From the NCBI GenBank assembly GCA_946894095.1, contig OX335656.1:9253001-9317000 (forward strand): a stretch of 64,000 nt of DNA, given 5' to 3'. The position numbers and the translations under genes were made by a program. The stretch comes from Incurvaria masculella (taxonomy: Eukaryota > Arthropoda > Insecta > Lepidoptera > Incurvariidae). Below the pieces are notes generated by a model. That model saw nothing but the letters and a program-made list of their open reading frames with translations, did no database searches and was not told the origin of the DNA. This document shows, in pieces, positions 10,247 to 21,619 of this stretch (its first letter is position 1; each line of letters begins with the position of its first letter).

Positions 10247-13200
10247 TCACAGTATCCGACATGCGTTGCGGAACACATTTTTCTTCTTACCGCCGCCGGG
10301 CCGATGCTTGGCTGGTCGCAGCAGTATCGTGCCGTTTGAATTGTGATTCGTAAATGTTCCTGTAATTGATACATAAATCGTTTTAACATTTGTGATCTAA
10401 AACAAAGGTGTTCCAATCGCGTGCGAGCAAACTCCATAGCTGTCCTCCAAATACAGCTCGGACCAAACTCGGTGTGTATTCAGACCAGCCAGGAAGTTTG
10501 GAGCGGTACTCAACCTTTACATTTTTCTAAAGAGCCGAGCCGAGATTACTAAATTGATTTCGTCTTGTGTTTGTTTGATGTGTACTCTAGTTCTGGGTGT
10601 GACTCGGGCAAGACGGATGTCATATAATGTTTGGTTACATACGAGCCCAGTACATAAAACTTAAATTAAATAGGACTTTTTGCAGGGCCGCATGAGGGGC
10701 CGCACGCGAACCGCTGGTTGTCTACGGTTGTATTAGTAGGGAAAGACTGATAACGTCATACAAGTGTTGAATATCTATTATCTATACTAATAATAAATCT
10801 GTTAGGGGTGTTCATGGAGTAAGTTGCTTTGTTTTCTAAGATAATTCGTTTGTAGACTTTATGTATGATACTTAAACTAAATTGACGATTTTTAGAAATC
10901 AGTTCTGTATGTATGTATGTATGTATGTATGTTCCTCCATAACTCTTAAACCGTTTATCCGAATTAGATGAAACTTAGTACATGTACATTTAACTACCTG
11001 GGAATAAGGATAGGCTAAATAGAATTCAGTTCCGCTTACGCTAAGATGTGGTTGTCATACAAACTCCAATGCTCTGCGCGGCTCGGCGGGAGGGCGGCGG
11101 CTGGAGAGGGGGGGGGGAGGGGGCGGCGGCGGCGCTTACTTTTACTAATTGCTCCGAAGTACGGCTTGGTATTTCCCGCAACTTTAGGCTTACTTGGCAT
11201 CACGCTAGAGGTGCGACCAATGTTATAAACACTTATTACTTGAGAACCAATTACTCGATTTAGATGAGGATTGTATCGACGTCTAGCCTGATTCTACTCA
11301 AAATTTAGAGGCTACATAATATAACGCTTCATTACCAGAGGGGTGAATAGTGAGTGTTAAATTCTTTTAACTCGCGAACCGCTTACCCGATTTATATGCG
11401 TATTTTGTCAACGTCTACCATCTCTGGGAGCAGTCAGGTTCGGGATGAGTTACCGTTTTCGATGTTGAGGCTGGCTGTGGGTTGGAGTCCACGCAAAACA
11501 TGACTACGTGACACAGGTAAGCAATGTAGCAATGCAAGTGCAGAAAGGTTCTGGCGGCAAAAGCTTTTTTTAAAAATAGCCACCAAATGTCAACGAAGCT
11601 CTAAATGGGAATTATTAGATGTTTCTCATTAAATCATGCTATTTTGGCTCAAACTCTCTTGATAAAATTTGGTAGATGGATACATTGTCCTGGACCAGTT
11701 TGACCCTATTTTAGACCAGCCATGTAGGCTACTTTTTATCCATGAAATAATTTAGCTGACACTAACTCGAGCGGACCCGGCTCCGCAGCTAGTGTATAAT
11801 AAAAAACAACAGATGGCGTTGCAGTTCACATTTGAGAATACATTAAATACAAACCAATGAATATCGATGATAATTTTTATTTACAATAACAATTCTTAAT
11901 TTATAGTTAAAATGTAATGTTTTCATCATTGCCTGCTTAGGCAAAATTTAGAATTAAGCTTAGTTTAATAACGGTGTAACTAGTACTAGCAGTGACGGGA
12001 GATGACGCTGGTTAGAAATGTCAGTAGCAGCGAAAATAAGAAGTATTTAGCGAGTTTTGTACATTGGATGACGTTAGCAGTCTATTTCTACTATCCTTTG
12101 TCTATGGTAAAACATAGTACTTTCTTAAGAGGATAATGAGGTGATCGAGTTATCTTATCCATAATTTAAGCCTCTAAAGACTTGTATCAAAATGTTTAAG
12201 ATGTATATCACGGATCTCAAAAAGATCTGAACTTACAGACGTAGATCTCAGTTGGTTTATTGAATGTGCAAATTTTCAGAAAAATATTTCCTAATTGGAC
12301 TGAGGAAACAGGCACGAGTCATCGTATGGAATTCCATCACCTCATTGTCCTCTTAAACGAGCCTACCTATCTGCGGTGTGCGCTCGTGGCGCGGAGCGGC
12401 GGCGGCGGCCGCGTCGGCGGCGCGCGCGTCGGCGAGGCAGCGCGCGGCGAGCGCGCGGAACACGGCGCCTACGTTGACGTCCTCCTTGACGGACGCGCGC
12501 ATCAGCCGGCAGCCCAGCGCGCGCGCCACCAGCTCCGCCTCGTCGCTGAACGGTAACATAACCAAGTCAGTATACTTGTTCGTGCTAAGCAAGGAGAATC
12601 GGACACATTGATTCAAGAACGAACCCTGTGAAAAGGACTAATTTATGAATAGGCAAGACTGGACCTGAACCAGCAAAATATACAGGTGTATCGGGGTAGG
12701 CCTGGGTAACTTCAGGGTTCAAAAGGGATACATATTTAAAGAAGAAAAGCTTCAAAACTTTTTCTCAGATTCGGCTGTTTTGTGGTACTTTTCGTATACC
12801 ATTCGCGTGTATGGCGTGTTCCAATTTTGCCACCTGCTGCATACCCATAATTTTAATCCCAGTCAGTCAGCGTGTTTGCGTCCACTGCTGGACATACGCC
12901 TCTCCAATTTTCCTCCAGTCCTCCCGGCCTTCAGCGGTACGGAACCACTGCTTTCCGCCAACGCACTTGATGTCGTCGTCCCACCTGGCGGGTGGTCTTC
13001 CCACACTCCGTTTTCCTGTCCACGGCCGCCAGTGTAGGACACGGTTACTCCAACGGTCGTCGTCTCTTCGGCTGACATGACCAGCCCACTGCCACTTGAG
13101 CTTAGCCACCCGGTGTCCAATATCGACTACTTTGGTACGTCGGCGAATTGCCTCGTTGCGCACCATATCCCGTAGCGATATTCCCAGCATGACTCGCTCC

Positions 13201-16200
13201 ATTGCTCGCTGAGCAACTTTCAACCTTTGGACAACGGCGACCGTCAGAGTCCACGTTTCACATCCGTACGTCATAACCGGGAGGACTATATCCGGGTCTT
13301 TAAATTTTGCGGAAGGTCAGACCTGAAGGAATTAGGTGCCATGCCAGGACCTTCCCTTTTATGAGCACGGCTACATTGAACTGGATGGAAAACACGGACA
13401 ATTGTTCATTGCCGCTTCGACCATCCTTTCATCCAATGCGATCCTTAAAAAACCTTAAAAGTAGTTCTTTTTTACAAGGTTCTTCTTTAATTAATGTGTC
13501 CTTGCTTCATGGTCGATTATACATAAATATCATATAAATTGAATGTACTGCCGGTTACGACACCCTGTATATGTCTAAGAAGTTCAATCGAAATCGGATC
13601 AACCGACACTGCGACTTTGGCTAAAACAGCCCCCGGCTCAGGTAATTAAGGTGGCCCAACCCGCTCATCTCCCCATACAAAAGGGGAAAGAAGATCACGC
13701 CCATATTTCTTGTCAGAGATCCAAAATTTTGCTCAAAATAACTTTATTTGATCGAGCTAGATGTCTGATGACCATTGGCATTGTAAAATTGTGTTTGGTT
13801 TCTAAGTTATAAGGTCCGAAAGTTCGAATTTTTCGCGCGTTTTATACAATAACTTTGGAGGTGGATTACGCAATGATAAAGTAAGAACATCTTAAAAAGA
13901 TTAGTCATCAGACATCGCTTGTTTAATCAAGATTTATAATCTTTTTGGTTTTTGTCTACAGCGGTCGTGGTTTACTTTTAGCTATAAGTCGTTTTGAAAT
14001 TAAAATTTTCGTAAATCTTACCAAATCATACACTATGCACATTGTCTTTTTTGTGGACATGTTGCATCTTCCTCATCACGGAGCCTGTCTTATTCTTTGA
14101 AACAGAGAAGGTCCCAGAGCGCAACAGCACGGTTTTGTACCGTGCCCGCGAATAAGTTAGGCCCGCCGGGTTGGGCCGCCTTAATCATGATTGTTAGCAA
14201 TACATATGTAGGTACTAACCGGATCCTGAAGCCAAAGTCCGCTAATAGATAACTCCACTTTCGACCGTTAGCGTTAAGAGATAACACACAATTTGGTACA
14301 GTTTTGTGTGATTTCGGGGTTATCTCATAGCGCTAACGCTCGAAAGTGGAATTATCTATTAGCGGACGTATTAGATCGTTTAAGTACTTCTTGAGTTATG
14401 AACAAACAGAAAGACAGATGCCAAAAGTAGGTCTTTAAGTTGCCTATTGAAGTATAGAGGATGTATCGTGCTATTGTGTCTGCTGGTTCCCATGCGTGTA
14501 CTAAGAGGAACGTTTAATAAGCCCGCAAACCCTCGGACGGTGACACCGCACAGTTCAATTAAGTTGGTAACGTACATTCATTTTGAGCCCAGTAATTCCA
14601 TACACATATAAGCCGTAGTGGAAAAAAAACAGATTGGCGAGAGTGGTACATAAAGAAGTCTCCACTTTTATACTTAGCTAAAAGTAACTAAGATTATCAT
14701 CAGAGGTTCCAAAGAATACAATCTTACTACTCTTTTACTAACAAGCAGCAAGTGAGGCACATATTTGTTTACGACGGTTAATGGTTAAAGTTTACCTTTA
14801 CCATTCTGACACAACCAGCAGGAATTTAACCTGTAGATATGTTTTTTTATATTCTTATACACGTGAAATACTTGGAGAGTTATGATCTTCACTTCAGCGA
14901 ATATTGCTGTATACATAATAATCCGCAATAAGTAAAAACAAGTAATCGATCCCGCTCCGTATCAAAAAGGCAAGAAAACAAATCAATATCACATATAATC
15001 TAGACTCTCGAGGTGTATGTACTTGTTGTCAGTACTCACGGTCCGACCACACACTGGTCCATGAGGTCTATTTTATTTTGCACTATGATGGTTGGTATTT
15101 CTCCGCATTCATTTTCCACCTGAAACAACACGGCTTTCTTAAATGTTTTCGTTGTTTGGTGCCTCCACAATCCGTATCTCAAAAAGTTAACTTAGCAGTT
15201 TTTATGTCTGACTGGATATGGGTGGCTACACCCATGGCGATATGATATTAGCCCAAAACACCGCATTACCGAAGGAATTAGGTGCCATGGCCCATGACTT
15301 TTCCTTTATGAACACATCTACATTGAACTGGATGGAAAACACGGACAATTTTTAATTGCCATTTCGACCATATTTTTATTTAATGCGACAGTGCCAACCC
15401 GGGTGGGCTAAAACCTACCACCTAGTAGGGGAAGGGGACCTGCAGTTTTACATAACCATGGATTAGCACGAAATGCACTTGAAGGAAAGGCTCCTGGATA
15501 ACTAAAATGGCATGGTAATATTTGCCCTCATATCACATTTTCCAATGCTCATGGACTGCCTGTAGCCATTGATTTTATTAGATTTTTAGATTTTAATATC
15601 ATCTAATATGAAAATATAATACTCTAAAATCAATGCATATGTCATATGTACCTACATTAGCGCGTAGCATTATATAAAATAAAAAGTAACCTTGAGTTTC
15701 CAAGAGTGCAAGGCGAGGAAGGAGTCGCGGTCTGTGGTGGAGAAGGCGAGCACGCACGCATGCGCGCCGCGGTAGTACGCCTTCGTGATGGCGTCGAACT
15801 CCTCCTGGCCGGCCGTGTCCCACAGCATCAGCCGCACATCCTCGCCCTCTATCCTGCAACACGACCGCCCGCCCCGATAAGCCAACCGTTACACATAACG
15901 CTTGCCCACAGATGGCGCCAGTGGGTGGCTACCGAGGGTGGTCGTTTATAAATAGATTGTCCTCGCTGACAGACTGATTCACAGTACAATTTACAATTAA
16001 TGTGTTTGATGGAGAATGGACATAGTTGTAGCGTTTGTAACAGACTTGTTAATTTTGTTATTTAATATCATAATTGATAGCATCATACCAGTGTTGAATC
16101 CACAGGTAGCGTTGCAATTCAAATTTCAGAATACATTCAATACAAATCAATCACAGATATTTTTTATTTACAATGATATTGCTTGATTTACAGTAAAAAT

Positions 16201-19199
16201 GTAACGTTTCGCGCCTACCCAAGCAAAATTTGGATTCAAGCTTAGTTTAATGACGGTCGAACTAGTTCTGGCAATTACGGGAGATGTCGCTGGTTAAAAA
16301 TGTCAAAATAAGCAGCGTTCGGCGAGTTTTTTACGTTGTATATTATAAGCTATTTACACCTCTTTTCTAATCTATGGCCACACCAAACCTGCTGTCATGC
16401 TATTAGCTTAACCATAGCTTAACACGCCTCTTGAAACTAGGTGCCATGTCAGGACCTTCCACATGGTACACAAGGAACTAGATGGGAAACAGGGACAATT
16501 TTCCACGAACGACGAAGCCTTTTGTGTCCTCTTATGGGAAGAAATGCAGTCAGCCCAATTGTATTACCTTTAACGTGCCGGAACCAAGACAGCACATTTA
16601 GTTATGTTTGCTCTGCAACCATCACGAAATGTGGAGGTCACTAAATTATCGAGATAAAACTGCAAGTGAAACCCGACTTTTAGGGGCAATCAAACCAAAC
16701 TATACGCCATGAGCATATCTTGACGGCTATGACGCTAAACTAAACTAAAACAACGAGTAATTCTTCAAATTACCCGAACGTCCGCCTCGCTTCCGACATC
16801 GACGAATTAAATTATGTTTGATGTGTAATATTAATTAAGTTTCCACGTAACCAAAACTCGTTTGAACGTAGAGTTAAATTATCTATTCACATGGAAACGT
16901 TTTATCGGCTGCGCTGTTACGGCTCGGAATATATTAAAGCGAAAGTGATGACGATTTCCGAACAAAGCCTCCGATGATGCAGGAAGTCGAGGCGGTCACT
17001 CGCGCTCGGCTCGGCCTTTCGCGAAAGGCCGCATTTTGACTCGGTAAAATTAGATAAACAATTTTTTAGATTATATGACATAAATGTCAATCAAATTGAA
17101 TAAAAATATTTTCTTTATATTTCGGACCGAGTAATGCGACTTTAATGGAATTTTTATGATTTTTTTTTTTTTTTTTTTTATGTGACTGGACATGGATGGC
17201 TAATACCACAAGTTCTGTCATGGTATTAGCCCAACACACCACATGGGAACTAGGTGCCATGCCAGGACCTTCCTTATATTGCACGGCTACATTGAACTGG
17301 ATGGAAAACACGGACAATTTTCATTGCCGCTTCGACCATCGTTCATCCAATGCGATGGTACCAACCCGGGCGGGATAAACCCTACCACCTAGTAAGTAAG
17401 GAAGGGGACCTACAGCTTAACGTGGAATCCGAACCACGGCCAGCCTCTCTCAACGGTCGAATGGTCACCCATCCAAGACCAGACCGGACCCAGCGTTGCT
17501 TAACTTCGGAGAGCGATCGCCGAAGTGTCGCGCCACTGGGCCACCGAGGCTGAATATGAATCAAACAATTATATTCTGTGATAGGAGCATAAACACTTCT
17601 ACAGTTGTACATAAATGGGCATCTGTATCTAGATAACCTAATCTAGATAACGCAACCACTTGGCGCAGCCAAAAGGGGTTGGTTTCTAACATGTCCAACC
17701 AAATTCAGCCATTTACCTTATCGTGACCGAAAATATCGTGACCTCCTGGAATAGAATATTTGTTAGATTTACGAATGACTACTGAATGGAGTCACTTTTC
17801 AAGTTTATCTGTTCAGCCTCGGTTGCATAATCGCATCACACGCTATCGTTAGTGTCTAACTCATTGAATTTTTAAATCAGTTGGGTCATATATTTATTCG
17901 AGATTACAGACAGATGACAGTAATATGTGGCCAGTCACCGCGAATGATCATAAATCATGCTTATCTCTGACATAGAGAATGGATTGCAAATTTTTAGAAA
18001 AACATTCCAAATAAGCATGGTAAAGTAAATGCTTATCATGTAGATGCCTGTGTTCACCTTCAATTAATTTCGTCAACAATTAAGCCTAGCCCACATTAGT
18101 AGCGTTATCGGTAGAGTAGAGACCTACTATTTTGCCCTCACTCTACTTTTTTTTAGTATGTACTCTACTCTACCGATTACGTCTAAAAGGACACTTAAAG
18201 GGCCTTTATTACTAATGTGCTGATTATCTTGCCCTGATATAGATTGCAAGCTGCTAATAAAGGTCCTTAATATGTGGCGATTAAGCTAATCAGCAGTTGG
18301 TAAAAAAGGCCCTTAGCCTGCTGATTTATTTTAATCGAAACCGAAAGAGCATGTATTACTAAAGTGGTGATTATCTGGTGCCGGTAGTGATGGCAAGCTG
18401 CTAAGAAAGGCTCTTAAGGGCCTGGTACTAGCCAAATCGCAAAGTTAGACGAGGCACCCCAAGTTAACTAACTAAGTCTGACGATTATAAGTGTCATTCT
18501 TACAATATATGATTCCTTGTCTAGGAATCGAATTATTTTCGTTAATGTATGTTTCCTTTTTCTATACAAAATACATTGCGGAAACGGTGTCCATTTCCGA
18601 ACTTTTTTGACTAAATGTAGAAATCTAAAAGCAAATGGAATTTTTTGTTTATGCATATATGCTGTTTTTGCTTATATCTAGAAATCGAATTACTTTCAGA
18701 TTTCTAATGAGAAAAATCAACTTTTTTATTTTTATTATTATTTAAATAAATGATGGAATAAAAAAATATTAACAATCCATTATCAGTCTGGATTTCTATT
18801 TGGATTTGCTGAAGCGTTTCACTACATATTATTACATTTGTTAAAAAGTGCATTTGTATGGCGCGAGTAGTTGGCTAGTCCTAGCGCCTTAATATGTGGC
18901 CATTAAGCTAATCAGTAGCAGGTGAAAAAAGTCCTTAGAGAGATATATAGTACTTGCCCTACTAACTCTACCGCCAACTGTACCAATGTGTGCTAGGCTT
19001 TAGGAACAAATACATCGTAGGTTATGAATGAAAAGAAGCCTTACTCGATCTGCCGCTCCAGGAAGTCGACGCCGATGGTCTTCTTGTAGTCGCGCGTGAA
19101 GGTGCCGCGGCAGTAGCGCTGGATCATGCTGGACTTGCCGACGCCGCCGTCGCCCACGATCACCACCTTCAGTGCCACCTCCAGCTCCTCCTCGCGCAT
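10247..19199 (-). CDS. RAB23: Ras-related small GTPase Rab23 (five exons)
   Basis: Coding exons in transcript order are 19199-19045, 15853-15691, 15119-15040, 12545-12367 and 10359-10247. All junctions are GT-AG with matching phases (2, 0, 2, 1), giving 690 nt and 229 residues against 237 in human. G motifs are all present: P-loop GDGGVGKSS (16-24), switch I with TIGVDF, WDTAGQEEF (63-71), NKID (121-124) and SVK (151-153). The segment FDAITKAYYRGA is characteristic of Rab23. The last exon encodes LLRPAKHRPGGGKKKNVF and ends in CRIL, a CAAX box that predicts geranylgeranylation and membrane attachment. Rab23 acts in vesicle traffic, ciliary and Hedgehog control in vertebrates, and planar polarity in Drosophila. 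The start is the ATG just before the EEELEVALKVV segment; the frame stays open upstream, so a longer N-terminus cannot be excluded. The introns hold many mobile elements. Confidence 0.93.
10788..11793 (+). mobile_element. Helitron-like non-autonomous element
   Basis: The stretch begins with TCTATACTAATAATAAATC and ends with CCCGGCTCCGCAGCTAGT, the terminal signatures of common lepidopteran Helitron-like elements (5' TC, 3' CTAG before a T). No target duplication is seen, as expected. Inside are a (TATG)n run at about 10912-10932 and the typical phrases about ACTCTTAAACCGTTTATCCG and TAGGCTACTTTTTATCC. No Rep/helicase reading frame is present. Confidence 0.65.
11810..12085 (+). repeat. Dispersed repeat, copy 1
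   Basis: About 275 bp align with 16105-16350 in the same orientation, with shared blocks GAATACATT, TTTTTATTTACAAT, AAGCTTAGTTTAAT and GGCGAGTTTT/AGCGAGTTTT. Both copies are in RAB23 introns. The repeat class is unknown. Confidence 0.6.
12090..12358. repeat. Repeat abutting RAB23 exon 4
   Basis: The block 12237-12358 (CTCAGTTGGTTTATTGAATG, GACTGAGGAAACAGGC, ATCACCTCATTGTCCTCTTAA) recurs at about 43980-44100 and, shorter, at 35335-35420. An inverted end, TTAAGAGGATAATGAGGTGA, lies at about 12125-12145. It supplies the stop codon met if exon 4 is read past its donor. Confidence 0.55.
12865..13318 (-). pseudogene. 3' fragment of an RTE-like non-LTR retrotransposon (reverse transcriptase C-terminus)
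   Basis: The minus-strand frame from 13274 to 12867 stays open for 135 residues. It has the motifs that end the polymerase of a very common lepidopteran LINE: TYGCETWTL, KVAQRAMERVMLG, KLKWQWAGHVSRR and GRPPARWDDD, then a tail reading GEAYVQQWT. The catalytic domain (FADD-type motif) and the endonuclease are absent, so it is a 5'-truncated copy. Related shorter pieces occur at 60822-60905 and 61868-62042. Confidence 0.85.
13318..13446 (-). repeat. Partial SINE copy (body)
   Basis: In reverse orientation the stretch carries GGTGCCATGCCAGGACC, GGCTACATTGAACTGGATGG and TTGCCGCTTCGACCATC of the shared SINE body. Head and tail are missing. It abuts the RTE fragment. Confidence 0.7.
13646..14184. 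mobile_element. TTAA-flanked MITE, 539 bp
   Basis: TTAA at 13646-13649 and 14181-14184 bounds inverted ends GGTGGCCCAACCCG / CGGGTTGGGCCGCC with one mismatch. The copy at 33198-33725 is close in sequence along its whole length. The TTAA duplication is typical of piggyBac-derived non-autonomous elements. No coding region. It lies in a RAB23 intron. Confidence 0.8.
14237..14367. repeat. Hairpin with 49-bp arms in a RAB23 intron
   Basis: Arms at 14237-14285 and 14319-14367 are nearly exact reverse complements (GTCCGCTAATAGATAACTCC against its partner ending at 14367; a TTAGCGTTA/TAACGC core). A smaller stem, CACAC(A)A...TTGTGTG, lies in the loop. No coding content. Confidence 0.85.
15205..15500 (-). 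mobile_element. SINE copy, diverged
   Basis: In reverse orientation it has the full body and tail: GATATTAGCCCAAAACACCG, TACATTGAACTGGATGGAAA and CCTACCACCTAGTAGGGGAA. The head is degraded to a few matches (CACGAAATGCACTT). It lies just upstream, in transcript sense, of RAB23 exon 3. Confidence 0.7.
16105..16350 (+). repeat. Dispersed repeat, copy 2
   Basis: It aligns with 11810-12085 (see that entry). The two copies differ at roughly a fifth to a quarter of positions by eye. Confidence 0.6.
16430..16505 (-). repeat. Degraded SINE remnant
   Basis: Short matches to the SINE body remain in reverse orientation: AGGTGCCATGTCAGGACCTT and GGGAAACAGGGACAATTTT. The rest is not recognisable. Confidence 0.5.
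17160..17553 (-). mobile_element. SINE copy with 5S rRNA-like head
   Basis: Read on the minus strand, the head has the 5S gene signature CCGAAGTTAAGCAACG followed by GGTCTTGGATGGGTGACC, which cover the 5S internal promoter blocks. It then joins the same body and tail as the tRNA-headed copies and ends in an A run (T run at 17160-17179). It is nearly identical to the plus-strand copy at 35757-36134. Confidence 0.85.
18083..18999. mobile_element. PIF/Harbinger-like MITE, about 917 bp
   Basis: Ends are AGCCTAGCCCACATTAGTA on the left and the reverse complement of an AGCCTAGCACACATTGGTA-type end on the right, about 45 bp with mismatches. The element is flanked by TTA at 18080-18082 and 19000-19002, the target duplication typical of PIF/Harbinger. 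Internal blocks with TTAATATGTGGC and TAAGCTAATCAGCAG are repeated at 18250-18310 and 18890-18920, and reversed at 46340-46490. No transposase frame. It ends 45 bp from RAB23 exon 1. Confidence 0.7.
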
Positions 19200-19277
19200 G
19201 CTGTCCTCCGCCACCGCCCCCCACCAGCCTCCACCGCCGCCGCCCTCCCAGCCACCATGGGTGATGCAGTAGTTCGC

Positions 19278-19327
19278 CTGCAACCGAGTGGCGTGCGCGT
19301 GTTGAATGCGGTGCGGCCCGTACTCAC
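19278..19327 (-). other. Possible 50-nt 5' UTR intron of RAB23
   Basis: On the minus strand, GTGAGTACGG at 19327 and CTCGGTTGCAG ending at 19278 make a consensus-like donor and acceptor 50 nt apart, upstream of the RAB23 ATG at 19199. Transcript data are lacking, so this is only a candidate. The leader also holds an out-of-frame ATG at about 19257. Confidence 0.3.
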
Positions 19328-19372
19328 AGGAGGGCAAATAAACTGCATGTTTTTAAGGTTACGTCCCAAAAG

Positions 19373-19617
19373 GGTTTTTTTTTTATGCGACCTGGCATGC
19401 ATGGCTAATACCACACAACTATCGTTATGATATTAGCCCAATACACCACATTCCCGAAGGAATTTGGTGGCATGCCAGGACCTTCCCTTTATGAGCACGG
19501 CTACATTGAATTGGATGGAAAACACGGACAATGTTTTATTGCCGCTTCGACCATCTTATTCATACAATGCGATGGTACCAACCAGGGCGAGCTTAAACCC
19601 TACCACCTAGTAGGGGT
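19373..19617 (-). mobile_element. SINE copy lacking its head
   Basis: The T run at about 19377-19384 (A tail) is followed in reverse by the tail GCATGGCTAATACCACACAAC, then the body to CCTACCACCTAGTAGGGG, where the match stops. It lies directly against the GGGTTCCGT-family repeat starting at 19618. It is 170 bp upstream of the RAB23 start codon. Confidence 0.75.
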
Positions 19618-19887
19618 TGGGGGTGCCAATGGAACCCTATTACTAAGCCTCCGCTATCCGTCCGTCCGTCTTGTCACAGAGCTGTATCTCATGAACCGTA
19701 ATTGGTAGGCAGCTGATTTTTTCACAGAGTGTATATTAATTTTGCCGCTACAACAACAAATAGGTGAAATAAAAAAGAATAAAAATTCAAGGTGGGCCCA
19801 ATACATAAAAAAAATTCTGTGTTAAATCTTGTACCATGGTACGGAACCCTTCGTGTGCGAGCCCGACTCGGACTTGGCCGGTTTTTA
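19618..19887 (+). repeat. GGGTTCCGT/CTTGGCCGG dispersed repeat, copy 1
   Basis: Characteristic blocks appear in order: GGAACCCTATTACTAAGCC, TCCGTCCGTC, TGTATCTCATGAACCGTAAT, TTTGCCGCTACAACAACAAA, CGGAACCCTTCGTGTGCGA, then CTTGGCCGGTTTTTATG. Other copies are at 23061-23372, 51592-51885 and reversed at 58717-59107. The class of this widespread lepidopteran repeat is not settled from this window. Confidence 0.75.
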
Positions 19888-21619
19888 TGCGTAGCGTAGC
19901 ATACAGGTCTTCACATAATAGGTGCCCGAAGACACCCATGGGATTCCGAACTTTTACGGGGGCGGTGAAAATAATACTGATTTGATATAGCATGTTTGAA
20001 GGACGTCAGCTTGTACTTTGGGGGAAATATCTGGCCATAGTTTACCGACCCTATAGATATTGAAACATAGAAAGGATCTAGAGTCTAGGGATTGGTTTTT
20101 ATTTTGGGAATATCGACAGTGAATGGGTGCTTCCCTGCCTGTTTCGCGTTGAGCGATGGTAGAAAGGGGACAAAGGTACAGCATTATTCAGCTCCTACAT
20201 TCTCAATGGTAGAGACGATAGAACACCCACACAGAGAGAAAGAGAGAGAGAGAGAGCTATTTGTAAGTGGAGAGCGTGATCGAGAGTAAATAAAACCCTC
20301 GAGCGTTGGAGAAGTGTGCATTTGTTTGTTCATTTCATTGGAAATCGTCGGTGCTCAGCTTAGTCTCGCTGCGCGTCCCAGATAATGTATACGAGCACGC
20401 AGACACCGATTGCTTGCATGGAGCAGTCACACTCACCAGACCCCAGTTCCGAAGGCATTGGACGTCCCCACGTATGGAACGGTGGCGTGATGAAGCTACC
20501 AGAAAATCCTTTTTTATCCGAAATACTTTTTCAAATGTGTAAGCTAATTCGGTTTACCTTTTTTGGTTTATTTGAAGCAATATACTTTGTTAATATTGCC
20601 TCTCTCATAGGTTACTATATGGTATGCATAAGTAGTTAGATATATAATGTTAACTTATTCTGAGGGTGTATGCTCCGTTCACTGGTACAGTCCGGACACA
20701 TAGCAGTGTTCAAATTAAACACAATATGTTCCGAATGTAAACTAAGCATCTAGGCAATTATGCATCAGTATCTATGTTGTATTCAGCTTTTTTGAGATTA
20801 CAATAATCGATGAAAAATCGTTAAATAAAACCGTCCCCATTTCAAGTACCTACAGTAATAATACAGGCACGTTAACATTATACCGTTTAGCAAATTTAAG
20901 CTGTTCGAGGTCATCTCGGTACTGCACTGTCCGTACATGGAATGAGGTTCACCCACTTGTCGACGTGCCTTAACTACCTGATACGAGTTCAGAAAGTCTT
21001 TGACGTACAGTCGTTTACTTAAAGTCGATATAAGCTCTCCACTCCACCGAACACTTCAATGGAGTTTTGAACAATTCAGTGATTTTTTCTCGTGTTCAAT
21101 CACAATACATATTTATTCTGTACACTTCTAACAGCACAGGCGAAAGGGCGATACGACAAACCCAAATGAATGAAACTACAAATAAAATCTGTATACTAAA
21201 TACTTCCAACCTAAAATTAAAACCAAAATTAATGTAATTTAATATTGAGTCTCCACATAACCGCAATATGCTATTAGAGACTGCTAGGAGATACAGAGTG
21301 CTTTTTTTCAAGATAGAAAAAGTATGAAATTACTTTAAAATATTAGTGGTTAGGGTGTTGTCTCTATAATAAATTGTTTAGTCATTTGTCTAGGAATCGT
21401 CTACGATTACGTCTATAAAGTCTACCAAAAGAAACAACTTTGTTGATATTGGAATTAGTTACGTGAAAAATGAGATAAAAATATTCTGAAAAAGGTGTAA
21501 AGAATAAAAATAAAAAGTCCTTTTGGTATAAATTGTAATTTTAGACATAGCGACAACAGTAGGAATAGAACAAAGACCAAACCAATTTTTTCTCGCAAAG
21601 CCGAGCTATTTAAAAACTT
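19888..21619. other. Intergenic stretch, no gene seen
   Basis: A GA-rich microsatellite lies at about 20230-20258. No protein motif or splice series is recognisable; the open frames are short. Confidence 0.45.

Noticed and set aside
10680..10735. A minus-strand alternative last exon for RAB23 with two cysteines
   Set aside because: The exon at 10247-10359 has the right phase, the LRPAKHR segment and a CAAX end, so it is the better solution.
11090..11135. G-rich run as a regulatory quadruplex
   Set aside because: It lies inside a Helitron-like element and nothing ties it to a gene; noted only as sequence composition.
17460..17553. A 5S rRNA gene
   Set aside because: Only the internal promoter part resembles 5S; the rest continues into SINE body and tail, so it is a 5S-derived SINE head.
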